Part shown: one piece after another, positions 8,322 to 17,877 of the stretch
Numbering within the stretch: position 1 is the stretch's first letter
Layout of the letters: each line of letters begins with the position of its first letter
Source: Berryella wangjianweii
GTDB lineage: Bacteria > Actinomycetota > Coriobacteriia > Coriobacteriales > Eggerthellaceae
Assembly (NCBI GenBank): GCA_013201155.1
Contig: CP053716.1
Span: 558,001-622,000, forward strand
Direction of reading: 5' to 3'
DNA length: 64,000 nt
Notes under the pieces: generated by a model
Databases searched by the model: none
Told to the model about the DNA's origin: nothing
What the model saw: only the letters and a program-made list of their open reading frames with translations
Translations under genes and position numbers: made by a program

Positions 8322-9173
8322 ATGAAGATACGTGAGGTGTTCCAGGGTCGGTGTCCCGTGTCGTTCGAGGTATTCCCGCCCAAAGGCGAGCTGACCCTCA
8401 ACACGGCCACCGACCTGATCGGCCAGATCGCCACGTGCGACCCTGCGTTCGTATCGGTTACCTACTCGGCAGGCGGGTCGGGGAACAGCCACCTTACCGC
8501 GCAGATCGCCCACATTGCGCAGGAGCGGTTCGGCCTGAACGCCATTGCGCACCTCACCTGCATGGGAGCCACCCACAACAGCATCGCCGCCCATATAGCC
8601 CGCATGAGGGAGCTGAAAGTGGAAAACGTGCTGGCCCTGCGCGGCGATCCGGTTCCCGGCTCTTCCACCGGCGACTTCACACTCGCACGCGACCTCATCC
8701 CCACCCTGCGCGAAGCCGGCTTCTGCGTGGGCGCGGCCGCCTACCCCGAGGGGCACATCGACTGCCTGAACGAGTTCGACAACGTGCATCACCTGAGGCA
8801 GAAGCAGGATGCCGGCGCCGAGTTCTTCATCACCCAGCTGTTCTTCGACAACCGCTTCGCCTATCGGTTCCTCGACCTGGCGCATGCGGCGGGCGTGACC
8901 GCGCCCATCTCGTTCGGCGTGATGCCCTTCCTGTCGAAAAGCCAGGCGACCCGCATGGTGTTCATGTGCGGTGCCAGCCTGCCCGCCCCCTTGGTGAAGC
9001 TGCTGGCCCGCTACGAGCACGACCCCGCAAGCCTGCGCCAAGCCGGCATCGAGTACGCCTGCAATCAGATCGACGACCTGGTGCGCCACGGCGTGGACGG
9101 CGTGCACGTGTACACCATGAACCGCCCCGATATCGCGCAGGCAGCGGCCACCGTCGCCCGTGGGCGCGCCTAG
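8322..9173 (+). CDS. metF: 5,10-Methylenetetrahydrofolate reductase
   Basis: A 283-residue flavoprotein that reduces methylene-THF to 5-methyl-THF, the methyl donor of the MetH encoded downstream. Family motifs are SFEVFPPKGE at the N-terminus, FVSVTYSAGGSG, ALRGDPVPGS, the AAYPEGH segment and the DAGAEFFITQLFFDN segment. The length is normal. The start is the ATG at 8322 with GGGGGTAGG upstream. It leads a three-gene methionine unit (metF, reactivation protein, metH). The 260-nt region before it has a TAAGAT box at 8269 without a good -35; no riboswitch was recognised. Confidence 0.93.
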   Translation: MKIREVFQGRCPVSFEVFPPKGELTLNTATDLIGQIATCDPAFVSVTYSAGGSGNSHLTAQIAHIAQERFGLNAIAHLTCMGATHNSIAAHIARMRELKVENVLALRGDPVPGSSTGDFTLARDLIPTLREAGFCVGAAAYPEGHIDCLNEFDNVHHLRQKQDAGAEFFITQLFFDNRFAYRFLDLAHAAGVTAPISFGVMPFLSKSQATRMVFMCGASLPAPLVKLLARYEHDPASLRQAGIEYACNQIDDLVRHGVDGVHVYTMNRPDIAQAAATVARGRA

Positions 9174-9185
9174 GCCCGCCGACCC

Positions 9186-9866
9186 ATGCCCGCGCACCCC
9201 TACATTGCCGACCGCGCCGAAACCCTGCGCTACCTGGGATACACAGGGCAGCAGGTCGATTCCTCCCTGAACGACCGCATCGATCTCCTGATCGGCGAAT
9301 GCGAGCGCACGGCCACGCCCGGCTTCCGATACCGCATCTTCCCCGCGCGCATCACAAGCACAGGCGTCGTCGTGGAGGGAACCTCGCTGGTTCTGGAAGG
9401 CGCCGACATCCGCGCCCACATGACGGGCGCGCGCGAGGTGGCGCTGATGGCCTGCACCCTGGGCCTGGCGAACGAGCGCGCTCAGCGACGTTACGCCACC
9501 ACCAGCGGACTTGACGCCTTCGTGTTCGGAGCAGCAGGATCGGCCCTGGTGGAGGCCGTGGCCGACGCCTGCAATGCCGCCATCGTGGCCGAAGCCAGAA
9601 GCCGCGGCCTGCACTGCAACTGGCGCTACAGCCCTGGCTACGGCGACCTGCCCCTGTCGGCTCAGCCTGCGATCGTGCGCATACTCGATGCCACCCGCGC
9701 CCTGGGCGTCACCGTTACCGACAGCAACCTGCTCGTGCCCGCCAAAACCGTCACGGCCGCCGTGGGCCTGTTCGACACCCCGCAAAGCGACAGGCGCTCG
9801 TGCGCGAACTGCTCCTTTTTCCGTTACTGCACCATCCGAAGGGAAGGCAACCCGTGCTACCGATAA
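9186..9866 (+). CDS. Free-standing methionine synthase reactivation-domain protein
   Basis: A 226-residue protein corresponding to the fourth module of MetH, which reductively remethylates oxidised cobalamin using S-adenosylmethionine. The segment RYSPGYGDLPLSAQP contains the SAM-binding RxSPGYG motif of the activation domain. The C-terminus carries a cysteine cluster (CANCSFFRYC...C) absent from E. coli MetH but seen in stand-alone versions from anaerobes, perhaps an iron-sulfur or redox site. It lies 12 bases after metF, and its stop overlaps the metH start, so it is co-expressed with the enzyme it should repair. Confidence 0.85.
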   Translation: MPAHPYIADRAETLRYLGYTGQQVDSSLNDRIDLLIGECERTATPGFRYRIFPARITSTGVVVEGTSLVLEGADIRAHMTGAREVALMACTLGLANERAQRRYATTSGLDAFVFGAAGSALVEAVADACNAAIVAEARSRGLHCNWRYSPGYGDLPLSAQPAIVRILDATRALGVTVTDSNLLVPAKTVTAAVGLFDTPQSDRRSCANCSFFRYCTIRREGNPCYR

Positions 9867-12358
9867 CCGACCACATCGCCACCGCACGTCAGCGTCATCA
9901 GGTTCGCGCAAAGGACGACCTGCTGCGCGATGCGATCGAGGGTCGCCGCTTCCTGCTGTTCGACGGCGCCATGGGAACCATGCTGCAGCAGGCGGGCCTG
10001 GTCGCCGGCGAGCTTCCCGAACTGCTGTGCGAAACCGACCCCCAGGCCATCATCGCCATCCACCGCGCCTACGTAGACGCGGGCGCCCAGGTGGCTACCG
10101 CCAACACCTTCGGTGCCAACGCCCGCAAGCTGGGAAGCGCCGAGGCGGTTGCCCGCGTGCATCGTGCCGCGATCGACTGCGCGCGAGCCTCCGGCGCACG
10201 TTACGTGGCCGCGGACATCGGACCCACCGGCGCGCTGCTTGAGCCGATTGGCACCTTCACCTTCGACGAAGCCTACGAGCTGTTCGCTCAGCAGATGCGC
10301 GCCGCTCGGGACGCAGGCGCCGACATCGTGCTGATCGAAACCATGACCGACCTGCTTGAGATGAAGGCCGCCGTGCTGGCCGCCAAGGAGCACACCGATC
10401 TGCCCATCTTCGCCACCATGACCTTCGACCAAACCGGCCGCACCTTCCTGGGCACCAGCCCTCAGGTCGCCGCGCTGACGCTGTCATCGCTGGGCGTGAA
10501 CGTGCTGGGCGTGAACTGCTCGCTGGGTCCCGCTGCCCTGGAGCCCCTGGTGACCGAGATGCTGGCAGCATCCGCCTGCCCGGTGATGGTGCAGGCCAAC
10601 GCAGGCCTGCCCGCCCTGGTGGACGGCCGAACGGTGTTCAACGTATCGCCGGATGAGTACGCCGAATCGGTTGCCCGCATGATCGAAGCCGGCGTGTCGG
10701 TGGTAGGCGGCTGCTGCGGCACCGATCCCACCTACATCGCACGCCTGGCGAATCTGATGCAGGGGCGCACGCCGACGCGCGCGGCACCTGCCCCCGTGTG
10801 CGCGATCACCAGCGCCCAGCAGGCGCTGACGCTGACCGGACGCCAGGTAGGCGTGATCGGCGAGCGCATCAACCCCACCGGCAAGAAGAAGCTGAAGGCG
10901 GCCCTGCGCGAGCAGAACTACGACTACATCCTGAACGAGGCCATCGCCCAGGACCAGGCCGGGGCCGACGCGCTGGACGTGAACGCCGGCCTGCCCGAGA
11001 TCGACGAGGCCGCCACGCTGCGCGAGCTGGTGAAGCGCATCCAGGCCGTCAGCGGCCTGCCGCTGCAGATCGACTCGTCCGACCCCGTGGCCGTCGAGGC
11101 CGCCGTGCGCGCCTACGCAGGAAAGCCGCTGATCAACTCCGTCAACGGAAAGCGCGAGAGCCTGGAGGCGGTACTGCCGATCGCTCAGCACTACGGCTGC
11201 GCGGTCGTGGGCCTGACGCTTGATGAAAACGGCATCCCCGCCACCGCCGAGGAGCGCGTGGCCATTGCCGAGCGCATCGTGCGCGCCGCCGAGGCCTGCG
11301 GCATCCCCCGCGAGGATGTGCTGATCGACTGCCTGGTGATGGCCGCCTCCACCAACCAAAGCGAGGTGGTGCAGATTCTGCGCGCCGTGCAGCTGGTGAA
11401 GGAGCGCCTGGGCGTGCGCACCGTGCTGGGCGTGTCGAACGTCAGCTTCGGCCTGCCCGCCCGCGAGGTGGTGAACGCCACGTTCCTGGCGGCGGCATTC
11501 TCGGCCGGGCTCGACCTGCCGATCCTGAACCCGCTGGCCGTACGCTACCGTGAGGTGGTGGATGCCTGGCGCGTGCTGTGCGGCCAAGACCAGCAGAGCC
11601 GCGCATACATCGAGGGGTACGCGCACTACGCCGCCACCGTGGGCACACCGACGACAGGCGGTGCAGCAAGCGCATCCGAATCGCCGCGTGCGGACAGCGC
11701 AGCAGCCCGCAACACGGAAGCCCAGGGCTCCGAGCCGTCCGAGGGAGCCTCGTTGGGCACCCTCATCGTTCAAGGGCGCAAGGCCGATGCCGCGCATGCC
11801 TGCCGGCTGCTGCTTGACCAGGGGCACGACCCCCTTGACGTGATCAACGGGCAGCTGATTCCCGCCCTTGACCGCGTGGGTGACGAATTCGAGAGGGGCA
11901 CGCTGTTCCTGCCCCAGCTGATGGCCTCAGCCGAAGCCGCCAAGGCGGGCTTCGACGTGATCAAGGATCGCGCGGGCACATCGGAGGCCCAGAAGGGACC
12001 CGTGGCGCTGGCCACCGTGAAGGGCGACATCCACGACATTGGGAAGAACATCGTGAAGATGCTGCTTGAGAACTACGGCTATCGGGTAATCGACCTCGGT
12101 CGCGATGTTGACCCACAGGTGGTGGTAGACGCCGTCGTGAAGCACCAGGTGCGCCTGGTAGGCCTGTCGGCCCTGATGACCACTTCGATTCGCGGCATGG
12201 AGGACACCATCCGCCTGCTGCGCGCGCAGGCCCCCTTCGCGCGCATCCTGGTGGGAGGCGCGGTGCTGAACCCCGAGTACGCCCAGATGGTGGGAGCCGA
12301 TTGGTACGCCAAGGACGCCGCTGAAAGCGTGCGCATCGCAGGCGAGGTGTTCGCATAG
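9854..12358 (+). CDS. metH: Cobalamin-dependent methionine synthase lacking the reactivation domain
   Basis: An 834-residue enzyme that transfers the methyl of 5-methyl-THF to homocysteine via cobalamin. Domains in order: homocysteine-binding barrel (zinc cysteines in GVNCSLGP and GGCCGTDP), pterin-binding barrel (VIGERINPTGKKKL), an Ala/Ser-rich linker at about residues 598-640, the helical cap, and the cobalamin domain with the His ligand in KGDIHDIGKNIV. It ends right after the B12 domain; the usual fourth module is encoded by the preceding gene. GTG at 9854 was chosen (GGAAGG before it, 13-base overlap with the upstream gene). The frame stays open further upstream, but that region resembles no family member. 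Confidence 0.92.
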   Translation: MLPITDHIATARQRHQVRAKDDLLRDAIEGRRFLLFDGAMGTMLQQAGLVAGELPELLCETDPQAIIAIHRAYVDAGAQVATANTFGANARKLGSAEAVARVHRAAIDCARASGARYVAADIGPTGALLEPIGTFTFDEAYELFAQQMRAARDAGADIVLIETMTDLLEMKAAVLAAKEHTDLPIFATMTFDQTGRTFLGTSPQVAALTLSSLGVNVLGVNCSLGPAALEPLVTEMLAASACPVMVQANAGLPALVDGRTVFNVSPDEYAESVARMIEAGVSVVGGCCGTDPTYIARLANLMQGRTPTRAAPAPVCAITSAQQALTLTGRQVGVIGERINPTGKKKLKAALREQNYDYILNEAIAQDQAGADALDVNAGLPEIDEAATLRELVKRIQAVSGLPLQIDSSDPVAVEAAVRAYAGKPLINSVNGKRESLEAVLPIAQHYGCAVVGLTLDENGIPATAEERVAIAERIVRAAEACGIPREDVLIDCLVMAASTNQSEVVQILRAVQLVKERLGVRTVLGVSNVSFGLPAREVVNATFLAAAFSAGLDLPILNPLAVRYREVVDAWRVLCGQDQQSRAYIEGYAHYAATVGTPTTGGAASASESPRADSAAARNTEAQGSEPSEGASLGTLIVQGRKADAAHACRLLLDQGHDPLDVINGQLIPALDRVGDEFERGTLFLPQLMASAEAAKAGFDVIKDRAGTSEAQKGPVALATVKGDIHDIGKNIVKMLLENYGYRVIDLGRDVDPQVVVDAVVKHQVRLVGLSALMTTSIRGMEDTIRLLRAQAPFARILVGGAVLNPEYAQMVGADWYAKDAAESVRIAGEVFA

Positions 12359-12428
12359 GCAAGACGCGCGCCCGAACCGGCGCGTCCTGCGCAGAGGCGT
12401 GCGACCAGGCAGCGTCGCGACAGGCGCC

Positions 12429-12950
12429 TCACGCGTCGATAGCACCCTGCGGCGTCGCTGCAGCGCGCCTGCGCTCCTTGGCCAGGTCCAGGCTCTCCTT
12501 CGCGCTCAGATCCTCGATGTCCAGGCGCATCACCAGGCAATGCTTGATTCCCGAGGCCACCTCGGCCTCGCAGGCGGCCTCATCGCGACCCGTCGTGCGA
12601 CCCAGCGCCATCAGCCCGGCGTGCTTCTCCTCGGGATCGTCCACCACCGCCAGCGGCCCCTCCGCGATCACGCTGCGATAGCGCGTGGCGAAGGTTTCGG
12701 GAAGCATGCGGCTCTCCCCCACCACGCACAGCGACCCCCAGCCGCAACTGCGGATCGCATCCACCTTGCGGCCGGAAAGCGCGCTGTGCACGTACACGCT
12801 GTTGCCCGAAACCGCGTAGTTGATCGGCACCCCGTAGGGCCTGCCCTCGGCATCCACCAGGCTCAGCACGCCCTCCACGCCTTCGCACAAGATGGCGCGC
12901 GCCTCCTCGGGCGACAGCCGCTGCCTGACTCTTCTCATCGCGTAGCCCAT
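12429..12950 (-). CDS. Pyridoxamine 5'-phosphate oxidase-fold flavoprotein (NimA-like)
   Basis: A 173-residue split-barrel protein of the family that includes nitroimidazole-resistance NimA reductases and heme- or F420-binding relatives. The N-terminal segment MRRVRQRLSPEEARAIL, the central GVPINYAVSGNSVYVHSAL.GRKVD and the RYRSVIAEGPL strand are typical. The ATG at 12950 is preceded by GGAGGG; an upstream in-frame start would add 19 residues without a binding site. It converges with metH. The cofactor is probably FMN, but the substrate cannot be deduced. Confidence 0.75.
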   Translation of the reverse strand: MGYAMRRVRQRLSPEEARAILCEGVEGVLSLVDAEGRPYGVPINYAVSGNSVYVHSALSGRKVDAIRSCGWGSLCVVGESRMLPETFATRYRSVIAEGPLAVVDDPEEKHAGLMALGRTTGRDEAACEAEVASGIKHCLVMRLDIEDLSAKESLDLAKERRRAAATPQGAIDA

Positions 12951-13399
12951 GAAGGCCCTCCTGCCATATCGCTTTCCTTTCAATGAGAACTTACCCGATG
13001 ATCGCACCCGCCATCAAGCGCAGACCGCGCGATCGGTGATCTCTCGCCCTTCGGTCGGGCGCAGGTGCGCGATCGGCGACCGGCTCATCGGACGCGCGTG
13101 CGCGCGGCAGGCTCACTCCAAGCGCAGGCACCGCAAAGCACGCCCCGAAGGAGCCGCACCGAGCCGCCGCCGCGCCCGCCATGCCCGCATGCGCGGCCGG
13201 CAGGGCGTTCATGCGCTCCCGCCGCGCGCCGCCGGCAAGGGCGATCGCGCTGGCCGGACCCGCAGGAAGCCGTCGGAAGCCGCGCGCGACGCGCATGTAC
13301 CTTGGCAGGCGCTCTGACCCTGTGCTTTCAGACAAGCAACATGCCCGCGACCGACGTATCGGCGTTACAATCGAGTGCAGCCAGACAAGGAGGTTTCCC

Positions 13400-14401
13400 A
13401 TGCCCGCATCGTCGAAGAAGGCGAAGCTGCTGTACCTGTCGAAGATCTTCCACGAGCTCACCGACGACGAGCATGGGCTGACCATGCCCCAGATCATCGA
13501 GGAGCTGGCCTCCTACGGCATCGGAGCCGAGCGCAAGTCGGTGTACTCCGACATCACGGCGCTGCAGGAGTTCGGCTTGGCCATCGAGAAGCTCAGCACC
13601 TCTCCCGTCAGCTACGCCCTGGTGAACCGCCCCTTCACCAAGGAGCAGATCCTGCTGCTGGCCGATGCGGTGCAGTCGTCGCGCTTCCTCACCGAGCGCA
13701 AGTCGAACGCGCTGGTGGGAGCCCTGGAATCCCTGACATCGAAACCCCAGGCCACCAACCTGCGCAAGCTGCTGCACGTCGAGGGCCGCATCAAGATGAG
13801 CAACGAATCGGTGTTCTACACCCTCGACGCCATCCAGCGCGCCATCGCCGAACGGCGCAAAGTGCGCTTCCAGTACTTCCAGTACGATACCGACAAAAGG
13901 CAGGTGCTGCAGCGCGAGGGCCAATGGTACGAGGAAACACCCGTCCACATGACCTACTCCGATGGCTGCTACTACCTGGTGGCCTATAACGACAAGCACG
14001 AGGGCTTCACCAACTACCGCATCGACCGCATGACGCGCGTGCGCCCGTCCGACGAGCGTGCCACGCGCAACGCCCAGACGGTCGAGTTCGACGTGCGCAA
14101 GTACGAGCTGCGCGCCTTCGGCATGTACACCGGCACGGCCCAAAGCGTCACGCTGCAGGTGAAGCGCTCCATCATGGGAGCCGTGATCGACCGCTTCGGC
14201 GAGGACGTGCTGACCACCGAGGTCACCCCCGACCAGGCAAATATCCACGTAACCGTGATGGAAAGCCCCGTGTTCTTCGGGTGGGTGGCTCAGTTCGGCG
14301 ACCGCATCCGCATTCTGAAGCCCGCAAGCCTGGTGGAGGCCTACAGCGAGTACCTGCAGCGCATCATCGACCTGCACGCTCAGCCCGCAGAGGGCGCGTA
14401 G
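13400..14401 (+). CDS. WYL-domain transcriptional regulator
   Basis: A 333-residue regulator with an N-terminal winged helix-turn-helix (about residues 8-65, including TMPQIIEELASYGIGAERKSVYSDI) and a C-terminal WYL-type ligand-sensing domain (segments KVRFQYFQYD, YLVAYNDKHEGFTNYRIDRM) followed by a WCX-like tail. WYL proteins respond to nucleic acid or small-molecule ligands. The start is the ATG at 13400 directly after AAGGAGG; the open frame continues to 13181 without support. It is monocistronic and converges with the phosphate permease gene. The target is unknown. Confidence 0.85.
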   Translation: MPASSKKAKLLYLSKIFHELTDDEHGLTMPQIIEELASYGIGAERKSVYSDITALQEFGLAIEKLSTSPVSYALVNRPFTKEQILLLADAVQSSRFLTERKSNALVGALESLTSKPQATNLRKLLHVEGRIKMSNESVFYTLDAIQRAIAERRKVRFQYFQYDTDKRQVLQREGQWYEETPVHMTYSDGCYYLVAYNDKHEGFTNYRIDRMTRVRPSDERATRNAQTVEFDVRKYELRAFGMYTGTAQSVTLQVKRSIMGAVIDRFGEDVLTTEVTPDQANIHVTVMESPVFFGWVAQFGDRIRILKPASLVEAYSEYLQRIIDLHAQPAEGA

Positions 14402-14591
14402 GAGCGGCGCGGAGGCAGCGCACTCGCGCAGATCGTCCGGGCCGACGGCACCCGGGCGTCAGCGCCGCCCTGTGCGCGCGGGCATCTTCCCGCACAGGCC
14501 GGCCGGATCGCCGACGCTCATGCGACGGCGCACCGCCGGCTCGCAGCCTTTCCCGTTCCCAACGCAACGCTGCATCGGCTTGCAACGCCTG

Positions 14592-15644
14592 CTAGAACAC
14601 GCGCAGGAACACGTGCGCGAACACGTAGGCCAGCAGACCGCAGCCTGGGAAGGTGAGCGCCCAGGTAAGCACCATCGACCCGCAAAGCCCCCACTTCACC
14701 ATGCGCACGTTATGCTCGGCGCCCACACCCATGATCGCCGTGGTCTTGGTGTGCGTGGTGGAGATGGGAAGCCCCGTGAACGTGGCCAGGCCGATGCAGA
14801 AGCAGGCCGACAGGCACGCGGCGAAGCCCTGATGCTGGTCCATCTTCACCATGTCCATGCCCACCGACTTGATGATCCGCCGGCCGCCGATCGCGGTTCC
14901 CAGACTCATCACCAGGCTGGCGCCCAGCACCAACCACAGCGGAAACCCGCCGCTCATGTCGGACGACGAGTGCATGGCAAGCAGAATGCCCAGCATGGTA
15001 AGCGACAGGAACTTCTGACCGTCCTGGGCCCCGTGCAGCACCGCCACGCCGGCCGCCGCCGCGATCTGACCCCAGCGAAACGTGCTCTGGGCACGGGTTC
15101 GGTTGGCGCGGGCGCAGGCCAGCACGATCAGGCGCGAGAACAGCCAGCCGGTGCCGAATCCCAGAAAGGTGGAAAGCCCCAGGCCATACAGCACCTTCAT
15201 CCACTCGGCCCCGTTAACGCCCGCCAAGCCTCCCTGCAGCGCGATGGCCGCACCGGTGATGCCCGCCACCAGCGAGTGGCTTTGGCTGGTGGGAATGCCA
15301 AAGGCCCATCCCGCCGCGCCCCACACGATGATCGCCACCATGGCCGCGGCAAGCGCAACCAGCGCCGCATGGTTGTCTCCCCCGAAATCCACCATGCCGA
15401 AAATCGTCTTGGCAACCGCCGTGCTGATCATGGTGATGGCGAACAGACCGATGAAGTTGCACACCGCCGCCAGAACGATCGCGGCAACAGGGCTCATGGC
15501 CCGGGTTCCCACTACGGTGGCGATGGCGTTGGGAGCGTCGGTGGCCCCGTTCACGATGGTGGCCCCCAGGCACAGCAGGATGACGATGCCCAAAATGGGG
15601 TCGGTGACGACGGCAGACGCAACGCTCAGAGCGCTCAGCTCCAC
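14592..15644 (-). CDS. pit: PiT-family inorganic phosphate transporter
   Basis: A 350-residue membrane protein with about ten hydrophobic spans and two related halves. The PiT signatures appear as NGATDAPNAIATVVGTRAM near the N-terminus and LHGAQDGQKFLSL in the second half. It would import metal-phosphate complexes with protons or sodium. GTG at 15644 with AAAGGAG before it is preferred over an ATG 11 codons upstream. No phoU-like gene is adjacent, unlike many pit loci. Confidence 0.87.
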   Translation of the reverse strand: MELSALSVASAVVTDPILGIVILLCLGATIVNGATDAPNAIATVVGTRAMSPVAAIVLAAVCNFIGLFAITMISTAVAKTIFGMVDFGGDNHAALVALAAAMVAIIVWGAAGWAFGIPTSQSHSLVAGITGAAIALQGGLAGVNGAEWMKVLYGLGLSTFLGFGTGWLFSRLIVLACARANRTRAQSTFRWGQIAAAAGVAVLHGAQDGQKFLSLTMLGILLAMHSSSDMSGGFPLWLVLGASLVMSLGTAIGGRRIIKSVGMDMVKMDQHQGFAACLSACFCIGLATFTGLPISTTHTKTTAIMGVGAEHNVRMVKWGLCGSMVLTWALTFPGCGLLAYVFAHVFLRVF

Positions 15645-15915
15645 GCATGCTCCTTTCAGAACAGAGGACCCGTGCATGCTTAGCTTATATAGCAGGCGCG
15701 GCCCATCCCATAAGCGAACGGCGCAATCGTAAGAAACGCGTAAGATCGTTCAGTTTTAGCGAAGGAGATTCAAGCGGTCCGCATCGCGCGTTCCAACGCG
15801 AGGTCAAACCGCCGCACCCTTCTCCAACACGCCGGCCCAACTCGCGTTGCTTCGCACCTTACCAGGCAAAACGAACCTTGTCACGCGAACAGGCGCCCCA
15901 TGCGAAAGCCCCAGC

Positions 15916-15949
15916 ATGACGGAAGGGCCCCGAAGGACCCTTCCGTCAT
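15916..15949 (-). terminator. Terminator downstream of the aldehyde dehydrogenase gene
   Basis: A 12-bp perfect stem (15916-15927 with 15938-15949, 10-nt loop) lies 35 bases past the stop codon on the minus strand. Confidence 0.7.
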
Positions 15950-15984
15950 ACCGTGTTGCCCCTTGCGCCGGTAACGACGCGAGG

Positions 15985-17469
15985 CTACTTCTCGGGATAG
16001 AAGCCCGAAGGCTCCTCGCCCAGGTTGATCAGCACGTTCTTGGTCTGGCAGTAATGCTCCAGCATCACCTTGTGCGTCTCGCGACCGATGCCCGACTGCT
16101 TGTAGCCGCCGAACGGAGCGCCGGACGGAATCTGGTTGTAGGTGTTCACCCACATGCGGCCGGTCTCCACGCCGCGAGCCACGCGGAAGGCACGGTTGAT
16201 GTCGCGGGTCCACACGGCGCCGCCCAGGCCGTACTCGGATTCGTTGGCCAGGTCGATGACCTCCTGCTCGTCCTTGAACTTGATCACCGCGGCCACGGGA
16301 CCGAAGATCTCCTCCTGCGCCACGCGGCAGGTGTTGCTGTCAATGGCCAGCAGCGTGGGCGTCACGAACGCGCCGTCGGCGCAGTCGCCCTCGGTGTAGG
16401 CCTCGCCGCCCACCAGCACGGTGCCTCCCTCTTCCTGGGCGATCTTCACGTACTCCAGGATCTTCTGCTGCTGACGCTTGTCGATCTGGCTGCCCATCTG
16501 GGTGTCTTCCTCCCACGGCATGCCCACCTTCACCTTCTTGAAGGCCGCCACGGCATCCTCCACGAACCTGTCGTAGATGTCCTCGTGCACGAAGATGCGG
16601 CTGCCGGCGCAGCACACCTGACCCTGGTTGAACAGAATGCCCAGCTGAACGCCGTCAAGCATCATATCCCACTTGGCATCGGGGAAGATGATGTTGGCCG
16701 ACTTGCCGCCCAGCTCAAGCGTGGCCGGAATCAGGCGGTCGGCAGCGGCGCGCGCAACGTCGCGGCCCACCTCGGTGGAGCCAGTGAAGGCCAGCTTGCT
16801 GATCCTCTTGTTCTCAAGCAGCGCCTGCCCCGACTTCGACCCGCGACCCGTGACCACGTTGAACACGCCGGCAGGGATGATGTCCTGCGTCAGACGGGCC
16901 AGCTCAAGCACGGTAAGGCTGGTGGACGAGGACGGCTTGAACACCGTGCAGTCGCCCGCAGCCAGCACCGGGGCCAGCTTCCACGCGGCCATCAGGAAGG
17001 GGAAGTTCCAGGGAACGATCTGCCCGACCACGCCGATGGGCTCGTGCAGCACCAGCGACAGCATGTTGCCGGGAAGGACGTCGGCCTCGCCGGTATCGGC
17101 CAGCAGGACGCCGGCGAAGTAGCGGAAATGATCGACGGACAGGGCGACGTCAACGGCACGGGTCTCACGGATCGGCTTGCCGTTGTCAAGCGTCTCAAGA
17201 AGGGCGAAGTGCTCGGCGTTCTGCTCGATCACGTCAGCCACGCTGTTCAGAATGATGGCGCGCTCGGCCTTGGTGGTCTTGCCCCAGGTTTTAAAGGCCT
17301 CCCAGGCCACGTCAACAGCGCGATCGACATCCTCGCGGGACGCGTCGGCGATCACCGACAGCTTCTGGCCGTTGGCCGGGCAGTGCACGTCCAGCGTGGC
17401 ACCGTCCGAGGCGGGCACCCACTGGCCGCCGATGTAAAGCTCATAGGATTCTTTGGCAGGATTGTTCAT
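15985..17469 (-). CDS. NAD(P)-dependent aldehyde dehydrogenase
   Basis: A 494-residue ALDH-superfamily enzyme of standard length that oxidises aldehydes to carboxylic acids. Visible features are GVVGQIVPWNFPF, the cofactor-binding FTGSTEVGR, the general base Glu in LELGGKSANI, the catalytic cysteine in GQVCCAGSR and the C-terminal EIFGPVAAV and PFGGYKQSG motifs. The sequence resembles the acetaldehyde/betaine-type class, but the substrate is not fixed by it. The start has GAAGGAGG before the ATG. It is monocistronic, with its own terminator. Confidence 0.92.
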   Translation of the reverse strand: MNNPAKESYELYIGGQWVPASDGATLDVHCPANGQKLSVIADASREDVDRAVDVAWEAFKTWGKTTKAERAIILNSVADVIEQNAEHFALLETLDNGKPIRETRAVDVALSVDHFRYFAGVLLADTGEADVLPGNMLSLVLHEPIGVVGQIVPWNFPFLMAAWKLAPVLAAGDCTVFKPSSSTSLTVLELARLTQDIIPAGVFNVVTGRGSKSGQALLENKRISKLAFTGSTEVGRDVARAAADRLIPATLELGGKSANIIFPDAKWDMMLDGVQLGILFNQGQVCCAGSRIFVHEDIYDRFVEDAVAAFKKVKVGMPWEEDTQMGSQIDKRQQQKILEYVKIAQEEGGTVLVGGEAYTEGDCADGAFVTPTLLAIDSNTCRVAQEEIFGPVAAVIKFKDEQEVIDLANESEYGLGGAVWTRDINRAFRVARGVETGRMWVNTYNQIPSGAPFGGYKQSGIGRETHKVMLEHYCQTKNVLINLGEEPSGFYPEK

Positions 17470-17779
17470 GATGGATCCTCCTTCTCACACATTTCCAGAA
17501 TGCGCGCTCCAAGTGAGCGTTGGTGCCCCTTGAGCTTACGAGCATCCTGCTCTGGTTTTCCACGGTGCAGGGACCTTCGTTTCCCGAATGGCAGATTCGC
17601 GGGGCCCGGAGGAGGCGAGGTTGCCAAACCGAAACCATTCCTCAATCGGCATGTGACCTGGAGACGAAAAAGCGGCGGTAACGAAGCTGCGAGAACCGAA
17701 GAAGGAGGCGCAGAGGCCTCGCACGCCCGTTTCCAGGCAACCCACCGTCACGACCCAAGCACCACCCACGGATTGGTAA
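17470..17779. other. Intergenic stretch without a recognisable gene
   Basis: This lies between the divergent aldehyde dehydrogenase and nrdA genes. No ORF with family resemblance or binding site, and no RNA gene, is seen. The promoter of the dehydrogenase must lie here but is not obvious. Confidence 0.5.
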
Positions 17780-17821
17780 CAGCATGATGGTCTTATTGCT
17801 AGTATCTACTACATGTTGTGT
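17780..17821 (+). promoter_or_regulatory. NrdR-like boxes and candidate nrdA promoter
   Basis: CTACATGTTG at 17809-17818 is a full match to the NrdR-box core CWAYATRTWG and is followed by TGT as in the consensus. A weaker copy (CAGCATGATG, 8 of 10) sits at 17780-17789, 29 bp upstream, close to the paired spacing of known NrdR sites. A possible -35 TTGCTA (17796-17801) places the good box between -35 and -10. The boxes are directly visible; regulation is inferred. Confidence 0.5.
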
Positions 17822-17877
17822 TAATAGATTCCCTTCCCATACCATATGATCCAGTTATTCGAGGGACGGGAGCACCT

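Noticed and set aside
8154-9911. A 585-codon minus-strand frame opposite metF and the reactivation gene
   Set aside because: Low-complexity Gly/Ala/Val/His product with no motif. The plus-strand genes are unambiguous.
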